Program-made: the position numbers and the translations under genes
Shown: piece after piece, positions 35,999 to 45,576 of the stretch
How positions within the stretch are numbered: position 1 is the stretch's first letter
How the letters are laid out: the number at the start of each line of letters is the position of its first letter
The notes under the pieces: generated by a model
Told to the model about the DNA's origin: nothing
Databases searched by the model: none
What the model saw: only the letters and a program-made list of their open reading frames with translations
Source of the DNA: Shewanella canadensis
Lineage (GTDB): Bacteria > Pseudomonadota > Gammaproteobacteria > Enterobacterales > Shewanellaceae
DNA: 64,000 nt
Direction: 5' to 3'
Assembly: GCF_003966225.1 (NCBI RefSeq)
Contig: NZ_RXNU01000005.1
Coordinates: 1-64,000 of the forward strand

Positions 35999-36031
35999 CA
36001 TAGTGCTGTCTGTTTTTACTACTGGTGTGCT

Positions 36032-36925
36032 TTACTGTTCTGCGTATATCGCCTCGGCGAGTAGTCTGGCGGCCTGTGGAATGTTCGGGCCGGCTTGTTT
36101 CGTCACGGCCGAGTCGATAAACCTAACAGCATCCTTATTTACTGCGTTGACCCTATCGGCATCTTCGCGGGATTTAACCTCTGCTATGGTGGTGGTGCCG
36201 CTTCCGGCATCTGGACCTTCGAACACAGGGCCGGTAGCATCTGGCCACATAGGCAGCAAGATCACATCCGGGTTTTGCGTAACCACTTCGGGCCAGGTGA
36301 CCATAGGGGCTATGCCATCGCGCTCGGAAAAGATTGGTTTTGCGCCCACCAGCTCAATCAGTTCAGTCATATAGGAGTGTTTACCTGGCACACATTTATA
36401 GAGGTAATTAATCTCGTAGTAGACCTTAGGAGATGGGTGATCGCTGTACTGAGCCGCAATCTCCTTCAACTCATATTGTATAGATTCAACCAGATCATCG
36501 GCTTGCTGCTGATGTTCTATGGTTTTACCCAGTAGCAGTATCTTAGCGTATACCTCCTCTAAGCTTGACTCCTCCATATGAATAACCGGTATACCGAGTG
36601 CTTCCAGCTTTGCCTTTAACCTGAGTTGTAAGCCGGTGGCGGTGAGTACGAGATCCGGCTCGAGTCGGGTGATCTTGTCGATTGAGATATCCGTGAAGCC
36701 ACCGACCACATCGATTCGTTTCTGCTGGACTCTCAGGGGCACCTCTGCTGGAAATCGTGCATAACGTGTCACACCGACTAAGTCATCTATGGCGCCTATC
36801 TCCGCCACAGTATGACTCCAGTTAGGGGCAAGGGAGACGATTCTGAGCTGTTCTCCCTCCTGACTGAAAACAGAATGGGGCCCGAGTGCCAATAAGAGGC
36901 AAAATAGTATCTTTATCGCGCGCAT
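36032..36925 (-). CDS. BtuF-like periplasmic metal-chelate-binding protein
   Basis: About 297 aa from ATG 36925; a TTG at 36937 is in frame. A signal peptide ends near HSVFSQ. The pattern RIVSLAPNWSHTVAEIGAIDDLVGVT, then GGFTDISIDKITRLEPDLVLT, is that of the cobalamin/siderophore-type (cluster A-2) binding proteins with two lobes joined by a helix. The second lobe has LIELVGAKPIFSERDG. It differs clearly from the BtuF of the cobalamin operon (60095) and has no permease next to it. The ligand could be a cobamide, heme or siderophore; I cannot decide. It is divergent from the ABC exporter. Confidence 0.8.
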   Translation of the reverse strand: MRAIKILFCLLLALGPHSVFSQEGEQLRIVSLAPNWSHTVAEIGAIDDLVGVTRYARFPAEVPLRVQQKRIDVVGGFTDISIDKITRLEPDLVLTATGLQLRLKAKLEALGIPVIHMEESSLEEVYAKILLLGKTIEHQQQADDLVESIQYELKEIAAQYSDHPSPKVYYEINYLYKCVPGKHSYMTELIELVGAKPIFSERDGIAPMVTWPEVVTQNPDVILLPMWPDATGPVFEGPDAGSGTTTIAEVKSREDADRVNAVNKDAVRFIDSAVTKQAGPNIPQAARLLAEAIYAEQ

Positions 36926-36997
36926 GTTAAATCTCAATTACCCAGTATATGTGCATCATGGAGAGATTCTCGGTAAAGACAAGTGAGTTAAAACCGG

Positions 36998-37017
36998 TTT
37001 GTGTACAAGCACACAAA
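36998..37017. promoter_or_regulatory. Palindrome in divergent promoter region, CRP-like
   Basis: TTTGTGT, six bases, ACACAAA. The layout matches the TGTGA-N6-TCACA site of CRP/FNR-type regulators with a changed fifth base in each arm. It lies between the divergent BtuF-like and ABC exporter genes, 73 bp and 96 bp from their starts. Confidence 0.35.
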
Positions 37018-37112
37018 TATGATGTGCAGTATAAAAGTCTGTTAAAAACCCCAGTGTTTTTTGTCATTACACTGATGACAATACAGCTCTATTTAGCTAT
37101 CTCGAGGTTGTA

Positions 37113-37997
37113 TTGTCAGTATTATTGAGTGTGCGCGGCCTGACTCACCGTTACGGTGATTCTATTGCGGTCAATAACATTAACTTGGAAATTGAAGCGG
37201 GTCAGTGTTTTGGCTTGCTCGGACCCAATGGCGCCGGTAAATCGACCACTCTGGAGATCCTTGAGGGTGTACTTAAGCCAACTCGCGGTGAAGTATTGTA
37301 CCGGGGCTTGCCAATCGATAAAAACTTTAAGCAAGAGATCGGCATTCAATTTCAATCGACAACCTTGCCCGACCACCTGACCGTATACGATTGCCTTAAG
37401 CTCTTCTCAAGCTTCTACCAGAGCCATACACCTCTACCTCATCTGATAAAACAGTGTCAGCTATCAGATATTGCTGACCAATTTCATTACACACTTTCAG
37501 GCGGACAAAGGCAGCGACTACTGCTGGCGCTGAGTCTGATTAACGACCCGGCGTTACTCTTCTTAGATGAGCCTACAACCGGACTCGACCCTCAGGCGCG
37601 TCTGCATTTCTGGCAGCTGATCAGGGAGGTTAAACAGCAGGGCAAGACCATAATACTGACGACCCATTATATGGAAGAAGCGGAGCAGCTCTGCGATCAA
37701 ATTGCGATCATGGACAGAGGGGAGTTTATCGCAGAAGGCTCGCCAGACAGCTTACTCAAAGATAACTTCATGCCACAGATAGTCGAACTCAATGGTGAGT
37801 ACGCCGAACATGACTTTGACGGCTTACCCGTAAAAATAAGCCAGTGCGCAGGGCAAACACGCGTCGAATGCCACAGCTTCAATGATCTGCTCCCCATGCT
37901 AAAGGCGTCGCCGGGCTCATCGAGTGGCATGGCCGTACGTAAACCGCACTTAGAAGATCTGTTTTTAAAGTTAACCGGTAGTGAGCTTCGACTATGA
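37113..37997 (+). CDS. ABC-2 type exporter, ATP-binding protein
   Basis: 294 aa from a TTG at 37113 with GAGG upstream. The Walker A motif is GPNGAGKST, the signature LSGGQRQRL, and Walker B LLFLDEPTTGLD, followed by the switch His in LTTHYMEEAEQLCDQ. The pattern is that of the CcmA/DrrA-type exporters. The stop overlaps the permease start by 4 bp (ATGA). Substrate unknown; drug, lipid or cofactor export are all possible. Confidence 0.9.
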   Translation: MSVLLSVRGLTHRYGDSIAVNNINLEIEAGQCFGLLGPNGAGKSTTLEILEGVLKPTRGEVLYRGLPIDKNFKQEIGIQFQSTTLPDHLTVYDCLKLFSSFYQSHTPLPHLIKQCQLSDIADQFHYTLSGGQRQRLLLALSLINDPALLFLDEPTTGLDPQARLHFWQLIREVKQQGKTIILTTHYMEEAEQLCDQIAIMDRGEFIAEGSPDSLLKDNFMPQIVELNGEYAEHDFDGLPVKISQCAGQTRVECHSFNDLLPMLKASPGSSSGMAVRKPHLEDLFLKLTGSELRL

Positions 37998-38977
37998 ATG
38001 CACTGTTTGCACTGATCACCGCGCGTAACCTGGAGTTCCTTCGTGACAAGTCGGCACTGGGCTGGTCGCTACTCTTTCCTATCATCATAGTGATCGCCCT
38101 TGTGTTGGTGTTTGATGACGATAACCCCAGCCTCTATCAGCTTGGCGTCTATGGTGAGGTCCAGCAGATAAAAAAAATATCGGCGTTAAAACATATCGAA
38201 ATTATCCATTACAGCGATCTTGAACAAGCAAAACATAAGGTATCCAGACACTTAGTCGATGGATTAATTAGTAATGATACCTATTGGGTCAACCCGGAAA
38301 GCGCCCAAGGTTACATCCTGGAGCAAGTCATTCTCGGCAAATTGCCTCAGTTACACCAAAAGGCAATTACAGGCAAAGCCGTCCGTCATGTGGAGTGGAT
38401 CTTACCCGGTATTATCGGCATGAACATGATGTTTTCTGCCCTTTATGGTGTGGGGTATGTCGTGGTCAGATACCGAAGAACCGGCGTACTAAAGCGTCTG
38501 CAGGTGACACCACTGGCAGCTTGGCAGTTTCTGGCATCACAACTTATCTCCAGACTGGGCGCCACGGTCGTCTCCGCCATCTTAGTATTTGCGGTTATCG
38601 CGCTCCTGTTCGATATCCGCTCTCAAGGCAATGTGGCTCTTTTAGTGCTTAACACTCTGCTGGGCAGTGCAGCCATGATCAGTATCGGCTTGCTGGTGGC
38701 CAGTCGCACCCGCTCGGACGAGTTGTGTAACGGTCTGCTTAACATCCTCTCCTGGCCGATGATGTTTCTGTCGGGGATCTGGTTTTCCCTGGAAGGCAGT
38801 AAACCTTGGGTCAGATTCTTGGCTGATTGCCTGCCCCTGACACATATGAACGACGCTAACCGGGCTGTGATCATCGACGGCGCAGGCCTGTTAGATATCG
38901 GCGATCACTTGCTGTTCCTCGTTGCGATTATCCTGATCTGTTTGGGAGTGGCGAGCCGCAGTTTTCGCTGGGATTAA
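37994..38977 (+). CDS. ABC-2 type exporter, permease protein
   Basis: 327 aa. The first hydrophobic segment (LGWSLLFPIIIVIALVLVF) is followed by an external domain of ~130 residues and then five membrane segments, the typical ABC-2 layout. GVLKRLQVTPLAAWQFLASQ is the conserved cytoplasmic turn, and WPMMFLSGIWFSLE the conserved segment near the end. It forms one unit with the ATPase gene, with a 4-bp overlap. Confidence 0.88.
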   Translation: MNALFALITARNLEFLRDKSALGWSLLFPIIIVIALVLVFDDDNPSLYQLGVYGEVQQIKKISALKHIEIIHYSDLEQAKHKVSRHLVDGLISNDTYWVNPESAQGYILEQVILGKLPQLHQKAITGKAVRHVEWILPGIIGMNMMFSALYGVGYVVVRYRRTGVLKRLQVTPLAAWQFLASQLISRLGATVVSAILVFAVIALLFDIRSQGNVALLVLNTLLGSAAMISIGLLVASRTRSDELCNGLLNILSWPMMFLSGIWFSLEGSKPWVRFLADCLPLTHMNDANRAVIIDGAGLLDIGDHLLFLVAIILICLGVASRSFRWD

Positions 38978-39271
38978 TTCTTGTGGTTCAGGGCATAGCA
39001 CCGCGCTCTGACTACTGAATATAGAGGGGAGAAGAGTTTTTACCCTTTGGTTTATAGGGCTTTATACCTTGAACACACTGTTTAAGGTGTTAAATATGGC
39101 GCCAGGATTGTATAAACATCGATGATGTGAAAAATTTTAACGGCATAGTTAACACTAAAGCAATGTGTGTCATAAACCACAGAGAAATTAGCTCTGTCAT
39201 CCTCTAGCCTTGCTACTGAAATATTATTTTTCAGGTAGTTAGATTTTAATAATTAAAAAACATTACGGCAG
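38978..39271. other. Intergenic region upstream of the conduit operon
   Basis: About 290 bp, AT-rich toward the right. The promoter of the decaheme/porin pair should lie here. I cannot assign a clear FNR (TTGAT-N4-ATCAA) or CRP site. Confidence 0.45.
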
Positions 39272-40186
39272 ATGACGATGAAAATATTTAATGTGATGAG
39301 TGTTGTGCTCGTTCTTTTATCAGGGGTATCTACGGGGGTCTCCGCCGATCCCCTCGATACATTAATGAAAAAGTTTGAAGAGGGTAAGTATTCAAAGAAG
39401 GGCGCTGATACTTGCATCATGTGCCATAAGCGCTCAGATAAGGTGATGGCTATCTTCGATAGTGTGCACGGGCAAGCGAACAGTAAAAGCCCTATGGCAG
39501 GTCTTCAGTGCGAAGCCTGTCACGGCCCTCAAGGGAAGCATAAGGGTAAAAATGAACCTATGGTGACCTTCGGTGAAGAGTCGCCTCTAACGGCTGAGAT
39601 GCAAAACTCGGTCTGCACCTCGTGTCATAACGATACTACCCGCGTGGCTTGGCACACGTCCTTGCATGCCGAACAAGATGTGAGCTGTGTAAGCTGTCAT
39701 CAACTCCATGTCAGTAAAGATCCAGTGCTGGTTAAAGACCAACAGGTAGAAGTCTGTAGCGGGTGTCATATCAGTGCTAAAGCCGATATGAATAAGCGTT
39801 CCAGTCACCCACTTAAGTGGGGCGATATGACCTGTAGCGATTGTCATAACCCACATGGCTCTATGAGCGACTCAGCATTGAATGAAATTGATGTTAACCA
39901 GACCTGTTTCGAATGCCATGCTGAAAAACGCGGCCCATTCCTTTGGGAACATGCGCCTGTGATGGAAAATTGCGCCAACTGTCATGATGCACACGGCAGC
40001 GTAAATGAAGCACTGCTGAAATCAAGAGTACCAATGCTTTGCAAACAGTGTCATGCCAACGACGGACACGCAGGCACAGCGCCTGGTGATAACTCGAGTA
40101 TTCAAACCGGCGGTCAAGGTTGTCTCAACTGTCATGGTCAGATCCACGGCTCGAATCATCCATCTGGTAAAGCATTTCAGTTTTAA
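39272..40186 (+). CDS. Periplasmic decaheme c-type cytochrome, DmsE/MtrA family
   Basis: 304 aa with a signal peptide (cleavage near GVSADP). Ten CxxCH motifs are present in order: CIMCH, CEACH, CTSCH, CVSCH, CSGCH, CSDCH, CFECH, CANCH, CKQCH and CLNCH. The length and heme count match the DmsE/MtrA family. These proteins sit inside an MtrB-type barrel and pass electrons across the outer membrane. The MtrB-like gene follows after 11 bp. No molybdenum reductase (dmsA/dmsB) or OmcA/MtrC-type decaheme gene is nearby, so the terminal partner is missing or is one of the local tetraheme/octaheme lipoproteins. Confidence 0.93.
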   Translation: MTMKIFNVMSVVLVLLSGVSTGVSADPLDTLMKKFEEGKYSKKGADTCIMCHKRSDKVMAIFDSVHGQANSKSPMAGLQCEACHGPQGKHKGKNEPMVTFGEESPLTAEMQNSVCTSCHNDTTRVAWHTSLHAEQDVSCVSCHQLHVSKDPVLVKDQQVEVCSGCHISAKADMNKRSSHPLKWGDMTCSDCHNPHGSMSDSALNEIDVNQTCFECHAEKRGPFLWEHAPVMENCANCHDAHGSVNEALLKSRVPMLCKQCHANDGHAGTAPGDNSSIQTGGQGCLNCHGQIHGSNHPSGKAFQF

Positions 40187-40197
40187 GGGAGCGTAAA

Positions 40198-42207
40198 ATG
40201 AAATTTAAATTAAGTCTTATCACATTAGCGCTGGCAACCTGTAGCAGTGGTGCTTTCGCATTCGATTTTGGCGTCACATCGGCCAATACTCAGACAAATA
40301 CCAACACAAAATGGGCCTGTAAAAAGTGTACCAGTAAAAATACGGTTCTCGGGCAGGCTGGTATCGAACTTGGCTCCATGAGCAGCGATGACGATCATGC
40401 AGCCAATAACCTCAAATATACCGATGGGTTCGCAGCGGGCGTTAATGCCGACGTTGTCTATAACAACAAAGGTTATCGCACCGAAGTGGTAGCGGACCAG
40501 TTAGGCAGCGAACAGGGTTATGGGGCAATTAAAACCGGCAGGCTTGGTGTATGGAATGTAGAGGCCAGCTTCGATGAGAAGCGCCGTTATAACGCTGACA
40601 ACGCCGAGAGTATCTGGGTTGCCGATGGCAACACTCTTATCGCACAGGATGAGATGGTGACGCAGCAACTGGTCAAGGAGCGTAAAAAATCTGCCATCGA
40701 GGCGAAGCTCAAATTAGATAATGTAGCCAGCTATATTCGTTTCTCAAACGAAGATAAAACGGGCAAACAAACCTCAAGCATGACCAACGGCAGCATCAAG
40801 GCTATCAATATTGCCGCGCCTATCGACATGCAAACCCAGAACATGGCTGCGGGCATAAGCCTTAGTGGTCAGAACTGGTTAACAGAGCTCAGTTATAAAG
40901 GCAGCTGGTTCGAAAATGATATCGATTCATTGCAGCTCAATGGCATGGGTTACCCGGTAAGCTCACAAGCGCCGGACAATCAGTCACAGTTTGTTACTCT
41001 TACAGGGCGTTACTCACTGAGCAGGACACATTTCAGTGGTCGTGTAACTCAGGGCAGCATGACGCAAGATGCCGATTATGTAACGCTTACCGGGGTCACA
41101 TCAGGACCGGGTAACGCCGATACACAAGTCGATACCTTAGATGCTAACTTCAAAGTTACCAGTACTGTGATGTCGGGTTTGAGACTCAGGGCGTCAATCG
41201 ATTACTCCGACAGAGATAATAAGACCGATGTCAGGATGTATGAGCAATACACCTTTGATGAGCTCAGTGGTGACTTTCAGGCTAATACCCCGCTGGATAC
41301 CACTCGCACAGCGTATAAAGCTAGCGCGAGTTACAGTCTGGCAAAGGGGCAACGTATCGAGGCCGGATATGATCGCATCGAAACAGAGCGCACAAATCAG
41401 GATCGTGAAGAGACCGATGACAATATTTTCTGGGCACAGTGGCGGGTCACTGGCTTAGATATGTGGGACATTCGCCTAAAGGGGCTTTACTCTGACCGTG
41501 GTGGCTCTGAGTTTGTCTATGACGAGATGAGCGAAAGTGGTGAAAATACCCTGATGCGTAAGTATTATCTTGCCGATAAGAAGAGCAGCAGAGCCGAGCT
41601 ATTTGTTACCCATGCGCCACTCGATACGCTAAGTCTTAGTTTCAGAGGCTATTACGGTCTGGACGATTATACCAATACCGAAATTGGCTTAGTCGAGTCT
41701 AAAGACTATGGATACGACCTGGGGTTAAGCTGGCAGGCATTGCAGGAGTTAAGCGTTAATATCGATGGTGGCTACCAATGGATCGATAGCGATCAAGCCA
41801 GCGCGCAGACGACTAACGTAGATATGTGGCAAGCCGATACCGAAGATCAGTTTGGCTTTGCCGGCATCGGTTTCAACTACACAGGCTTGAGTGATAAAGG
41901 AATAAACTTAAGTGCCGATTATAGCTATGCGATCTCTATCAGCGACAGCTATTCAAACGGTTACAATGTGTTAGGTGACTATGAGTCCACCAGCCACTAC
42001 GTCACGGTTCAAGCCACCTACGCGATGACTGAGCAGACGATTGTGGGACTTAAATATCAGTTCGAGCGATACCGTGACTCGGATGATACTCAACTGCCCA
42101 CTTACTACTACCCGGGAACAGGCCCGACTGGCCTAAACACTTTAGGCGTATTGAATCATGATTATGATGCCCATTTGATACTGGCAACTTTACAGTATCG
42201 TTTTTGA
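40198..42207 (+). CDS. MtrB/PioB-family outer-membrane beta-barrel protein
   Basis: 669 aa with a signal peptide (SSGAFAFD). The N-terminal region has WACKKCTSKN, the CxxC that is conserved in Shewanella MtrB proteins and needed for their function. The rest is an alternating pattern of beta strands with Gly/Tyr/Asp-rich turns, and the end ILATLQYRF carries the C-terminal aromatic of barrel proteins. In known complexes it forms a sheath around the decaheme cytochrome. The ATG follows AAGGGAG by 7 bp, and the gene is the last of its operon, closed by a strong terminator. Confidence 0.93.
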   Translation: MKFKLSLITLALATCSSGAFAFDFGVTSANTQTNTNTKWACKKCTSKNTVLGQAGIELGSMSSDDDHAANNLKYTDGFAAGVNADVVYNNKGYRTEVVADQLGSEQGYGAIKTGRLGVWNVEASFDEKRRYNADNAESIWVADGNTLIAQDEMVTQQLVKERKKSAIEAKLKLDNVASYIRFSNEDKTGKQTSSMTNGSIKAINIAAPIDMQTQNMAAGISLSGQNWLTELSYKGSWFENDIDSLQLNGMGYPVSSQAPDNQSQFVTLTGRYSLSRTHFSGRVTQGSMTQDADYVTLTGVTSGPGNADTQVDTLDANFKVTSTVMSGLRLRASIDYSDRDNKTDVRMYEQYTFDELSGDFQANTPLDTTRTAYKASASYSLAKGQRIEAGYDRIETERTNQDREETDDNIFWAQWRVTGLDMWDIRLKGLYSDRGGSEFVYDEMSESGENTLMRKYYLADKKSSRAELFVTHAPLDTLSLSFRGYYGLDDYTNTEIGLVESKDYGYDLGLSWQALQELSVNIDGGYQWIDSDQASAQTTNVDMWQADTEDQFGFAGIGFNYTGLSDKGINLSADYSYAISISDSYSNGYNVLGDYESTSHYVTVQATYAMTEQTIVGLKYQFERYRDSDDTQLPTYYYPGTGPTGLNTLGVLNHDYDAHLILATLQYRF

Positions 42208-42301
42208 TACACACATGATCATAAACGCTACCTTTTCTGGCAACTGAGAGGGTAGCAATAAAAAATCGCAAGTTTATAGCTTTACTTGCTCCCCCCATTT
42301 T

Positions 42302-42334
42302 ACCGGGAATAGAGGCATCTATTCCCGGTTTTTT
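42302..42334 (+). terminator. Rho-independent terminator of the decaheme/porin operon
   Basis: A perfect 12-bp stem ACCGGGAATAGA/TCTATTCCCGGT with loop GGCA, then TTTTT. It lies 95 bp past the porin stop codon. Confidence 0.85.
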
Positions 42335-42467
42335 ATCTAACCCTTACTTCATATTGATTAAAGCAGTAATAGCTTCCAGTCTGTGCATTCTCATTGTTCG
42401 CAACTAATATTATCTATACAACTAATAATTCAAGCTAGCTTAAAATTTGCTTCTTTGGAGAGACTAT

Positions 42468-42863
42468 ATGAATACCTTACAAGTTTTCGCCGCCCCCTTA
42501 GGCCGCTTTTTGATAGCAATTATTTTTTTTCTGTCTGGGGTAACTAAGATTACTCAATATGCAGGGACTCAAGGCTACATGGAAGCAATGGGCGTTCCTG
42601 GAGCCTTGTTACCTTTGGTGATCATTACGGAAATAATTGGCGGAGTAGCAATTATCATTGGTTGGAAAACTCGCTACGCAGCTATAGCACTGGCCGGTTT
42701 TAGTGTTTTGGCCGCCGTGTTCTTTCATTCTGATTTCAGTAATCAGGCTGAAATGATTAGTTTCATGAAAAACCTGGCAATTGCTGGTGGTTTTTTGATG
42801 TTATTCGCCAATGGTCCTGGTTCCTATGCAATGGATAACCGCATAAACAAGAAAGATGAATGA
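42468..42863 (+). CDS. DoxX-family membrane protein
   Basis: 131 aa from the ATG at 42468, 7 bp after GGAG; a TTG at 42447 is in frame but its ribosome site is absent. Four membrane segments are seen. FLIAIIFFLSGVTKITQY and GWKTRYAAIALAGFSV are the usual DoxX/SURF4 blocks. Such proteins are small quinone-linked or redox-stress membrane proteins; the substrate here is unknown. It lies after the conduit operon terminator, so it is a separate unit. Confidence 0.85.
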   Translation: MNTLQVFAAPLGRFLIAIIFFLSGVTKITQYAGTQGYMEAMGVPGALLPLVIITEIIGGVAIIIGWKTRYAAIALAGFSVLAAVFFHSDFSNQAEMISFMKNLAIAGGFLMLFANGPGSYAMDNRINKKDE

Positions 42864-42949
42864 TAAGACGTTTTATCTGTCATTGCATCTTCAGGTCCAA
42901 ATATACCTAGGCCGACATCTGCAAGCGCAGATGTGGTTTTGTATTAGGT

Positions 42950-43270
42950 AAGATCAATTGTTGTTGAATGGTGATTGCTTGCTGCCAACTGAAGAGGTCT
43001 TGTTTTGATACCTCATGCACCAGATAACCGGGCTTTATGAGCTCGATTAATCGAGAAAGGTCTGCATGCTTAAATCCGTTGTGAGGATCAATCCCTGAAA
43101 TGTGTTGCAGGGCGATGTCGAATTGTCCCCATCACCATCTTGATAACTCAATTGCGCTTTTTTACTACGAGACTTGCCACCTGTTGAGCTTTTTTGGACA
43201 GAGTCAATTTTCAGAATACTGTTGAAGTGCAGTGTCATTATCATCGAACTTTCCAGGCCCTTGCATAGTG
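42950..43270 (-). pseudogene. Frameshifted C-terminal remnant of a TIM-barrel protein (copy of 52572-53579)
   Basis: On the minus strand one frame gives MTLHFNSILKI, matching KTLHLNSNLPA of the intact gene at 52572. After a frameshift near 43125-43135 another frame gives ISGIDPHNGFKHADLSRLI and GYLVHEVSKQDL, matching ITKLDPHNGFDRCDLAHLV and DYLVHEVSQNNI. Only the last third of the gene is present, and it has no start. The 65-aa open frame at 43047-43244 is part of this remnant and not a gene. Confidence 0.8.
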
Positions 43271-43496
43271 AAAACTCACCTGACAGTCTCTACAATATAT
43301 TAACGCCTGACGTGTCGAACTTGGGGGGCTAACTTGATGATTAACCATTAGGATGCCCACAAATTTGTCATGCTTGTGGTAATGAACGATTGTTTGAGCA
43401 TGGTTTATCATTTGAGTTTAATTACTTTACTTCCTGAGTGTGTATAGCTCTGAAGTGGATAGTTAACGCTATGCTTCTAAATGAATTATTTTAAGA
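43271..43496. other. Intergenic DNA
   Basis: No gene or clear motif seen between the TIM-barrel remnant and the terminator of tetraheme cytochrome 5. Confidence 0.5.
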
Positions 43497-43518
43497 AAAG
43501 GGCCTTATGAAAGGCCCT
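43497..43518 (-). terminator. Rho-independent terminator of tetraheme cytochrome 5
   Basis: An AGGGCCTT/AAGGCCCT stem with a 4-base loop; on the minus strand TTTTCTT follows. It lies 19 bp past the stop codon. Confidence 0.7.
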
Positions 43519-43536
43519 GTAGCGATAATAATACGA

Positions 43537-45576
43537 TTAGTTGTCTTTCACTATATCCTGATGACAAGTGCCACAAGCAAATGGATCTGGGAACTTTTTG
43601 CTAAAGTCATAATCGTTGTTAGATGATACCCAACGATCTCCATAGCCTTTTTCATCTCCTTCCAAAATCTCATTATGGTTGTCAGAAAAACCATAGTAAT
43701 TGTTGTCGATACCGGCTTTTCGACGGGTGGTAATGGTATTAATCCAGTTATCTTCATGCTTCAGTAATTTGCGTGCACTGGCTTCACCATGATTCTTCGG
43801 CAATTTATCTTCTGAATGACACCAGAAACAGCGAGCCTCTCGGCCATGGCCGGCAGGTGCTCCATTATTACCATGACAAGTTGAGCAGTAGTAAGGCTGC
43901 GTTTCGTTAAAGCCATCCGCAGCATTCACCGGCCAAGAATATCCGCCATGACCTTTGGGGTCTTTTTCATCGTTGTGACACTGTGTACAATCGGCAACTT
44001 TCCAACCAAAATGAGTCTCATCAAGTAGCGGTGCTTTACCATTTTCACCTTCCTTTGTGGCAGGTTTAAATGAACGTAAAGTAACAATATCAGTATTGAT
44101 ATACTCATCTTTGACGCCTTTGTCTGCTAGAGCATTCTGACGCCAATTGTAGTCCCACTCAATAATGTCGTACTTTGATATGCTGTCAATTTTGGCTCCA
44201 GCACTATGATAGCCGGCATTATTCAAGTCTGTTTTACTTAACTCTACGAAGTCTGCACCATAGGGCATAGTCCACAGGTCATTGTTAATATTTCCGAACC
44301 AACCACCAATGCCAAAAGCACTCCAAAAATCTTGAACGCAATCAGTCATAGCAACGGGAGTATTAATCACATCGGAACGACCGGTTTCTGCATCAAAGTT
44401 ACAAATGTTGGGCATTCTGTCTGAGAAGAAAAGATCACCATCCACTTCCGATATGACGGCATGCTTGGTTACAAAAGATCTTAGCCCTATTGTTTTACCA
44501 AGAACGGGGGCTCTGGATAAACTAAAAGAGTTGACTATCGCGCCGGATTCAAGCTTTGGCCACCAGTTTAATCGGAAATCAAGTCCCATATCGGCAAGTG
44601 TTAAGAAGACATCCATTCTAGTGATAACGCCATCCTGGAATACATCACTTCGTAAATTGTGTGCTTTAACTTCAATATTTGTTGCCAATGAATTTTCAGG
44701 ATCATCTTTCCAATAAACATTATCGACAATCACTTTACCGTTGTTGGCTGCCAGTTTTTCAATTTCTTGTTGCCAGATATAGTGCAGACGAGAGATAAAT
44801 GGAGTGGATGTGTCCAAGAAGCGGATCCTCTGCTCCTCTTTTATCAAGAAGTTATCCATTCTGGTGTAGCTGATCTCGCCACTGTGATCCCTGTAAAGTC
44901 CGGCTTCCCCCATACTTTGTGTGAAACGATAATGCCAATTACGTGATTGCTCTCCTTCATCGGTAAAGTCACCATTACCGTTTCTGTCGTAACCTAGTGT
45001 GAATTCATGGGTGTCGTAGGCGGATTTATTTGGGGTAATGACCTCGCCGATAAATTTCATATCATCGCGAGTGGCGACCATATAGCGAAGGAGATCAAAT
45101 GCTGAGAGGCTTCCCTCCTTGAAGATGTCGGGTCTGGCTGTTCCGGCACCTAATCCGTCGGGATTAGTCGCCAATACTTTATGTATTTTGGCTGTATCTA
45201 TGGATAAAATATCAGACTGTTTATTTAACACCCCTGCAAGGTTGGCATCCAGAGCGTTGACAAAACCATCACCATTGACATCTGTATTGCAAGGTTGCGT
45301 TACTGATTCGGGTAAATTCATACAAAACTGACTCGAATCTTTGGTGATGCCACGTATCCATTTCCATACTTTTTCATTCATATAGTCAAAAGCGACATTT
45401 ATATTGCCGCTGAGGGTGGACTGACCCATCTCCATATATCCAGTTTCTACATAATCCCAAGCTGGGTTAATAGTTTGTGGTGGCTCGACGGGAGGCGGTG
45501 TGCTTGAATTATCATCACTACCACATGCAGAAAGCCCCAGAGCGAAAGACACTGCCAAAGCAAGCTTCTTATTCAT
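43537..45576 (-). CDS. Tetraheme c-type cytochrome lipoprotein, copy 5
   Basis: About 679 aa from ATG 45576, 6 bp after GGAG; the longer frame to 45642 would precede the signal peptide with junk. The lipobox is LGLSACGSDD, followed by a Pro-rich spacer. Calcium loops: DVNGDGFVNALD and DRNGNGDFTDEG. Heme motifs: CTQCH, CSTCH, CFWCH and CGTCH. The first 45 residues and the upstream DNA are nearly the same as in copy 6, while the middle domains differ more. It contains an extra Cys pair in FCMNLPESVTQPCNTD. It belongs to a second subgroup of the family and has no LuxR gene directly beside it. Confidence 0.92.
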   Translation of the reverse strand: MNKKLALAVSFALGLSACGSDDNSSTPPPVEPPQTINPAWDYVETGYMEMGQSTLSGNINVAFDYMNEKVWKWIRGITKDSSQFCMNLPESVTQPCNTDVNGDGFVNALDANLAGVLNKQSDILSIDTAKIHKVLATNPDGLGAGTARPDIFKEGSLSAFDLLRYMVATRDDMKFIGEVITPNKSAYDTHEFTLGYDRNGNGDFTDEGEQSRNWHYRFTQSMGEAGLYRDHSGEISYTRMDNFLIKEEQRIRFLDTSTPFISRLHYIWQQEIEKLAANNGKVIVDNVYWKDDPENSLATNIEVKAHNLRSDVFQDGVITRMDVFLTLADMGLDFRLNWWPKLESGAIVNSFSLSRAPVLGKTIGLRSFVTKHAVISEVDGDLFFSDRMPNICNFDAETGRSDVINTPVAMTDCVQDFWSAFGIGGWFGNINNDLWTMPYGADFVELSKTDLNNAGYHSAGAKIDSISKYDIIEWDYNWRQNALADKGVKDEYINTDIVTLRSFKPATKEGENGKAPLLDETHFGWKVADCTQCHNDEKDPKGHGGYSWPVNAADGFNETQPYYCSTCHGNNGAPAGHGREARCFWCHSEDKLPKNHGEASARKLLKHEDNWINTITTRRKAGIDNNYYGFSDNHNEILEGDEKGYGDRWVSSNNDYDFSKKFPDPFACGTCHQDIVKDN

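Noticed and set aside
43047..43244. 65-residue protein
   Set aside because: Its translation aligns with part of the TIM-barrel gene at 52572, and the alignment continues in another frame, so it is a pseudogene fragment.
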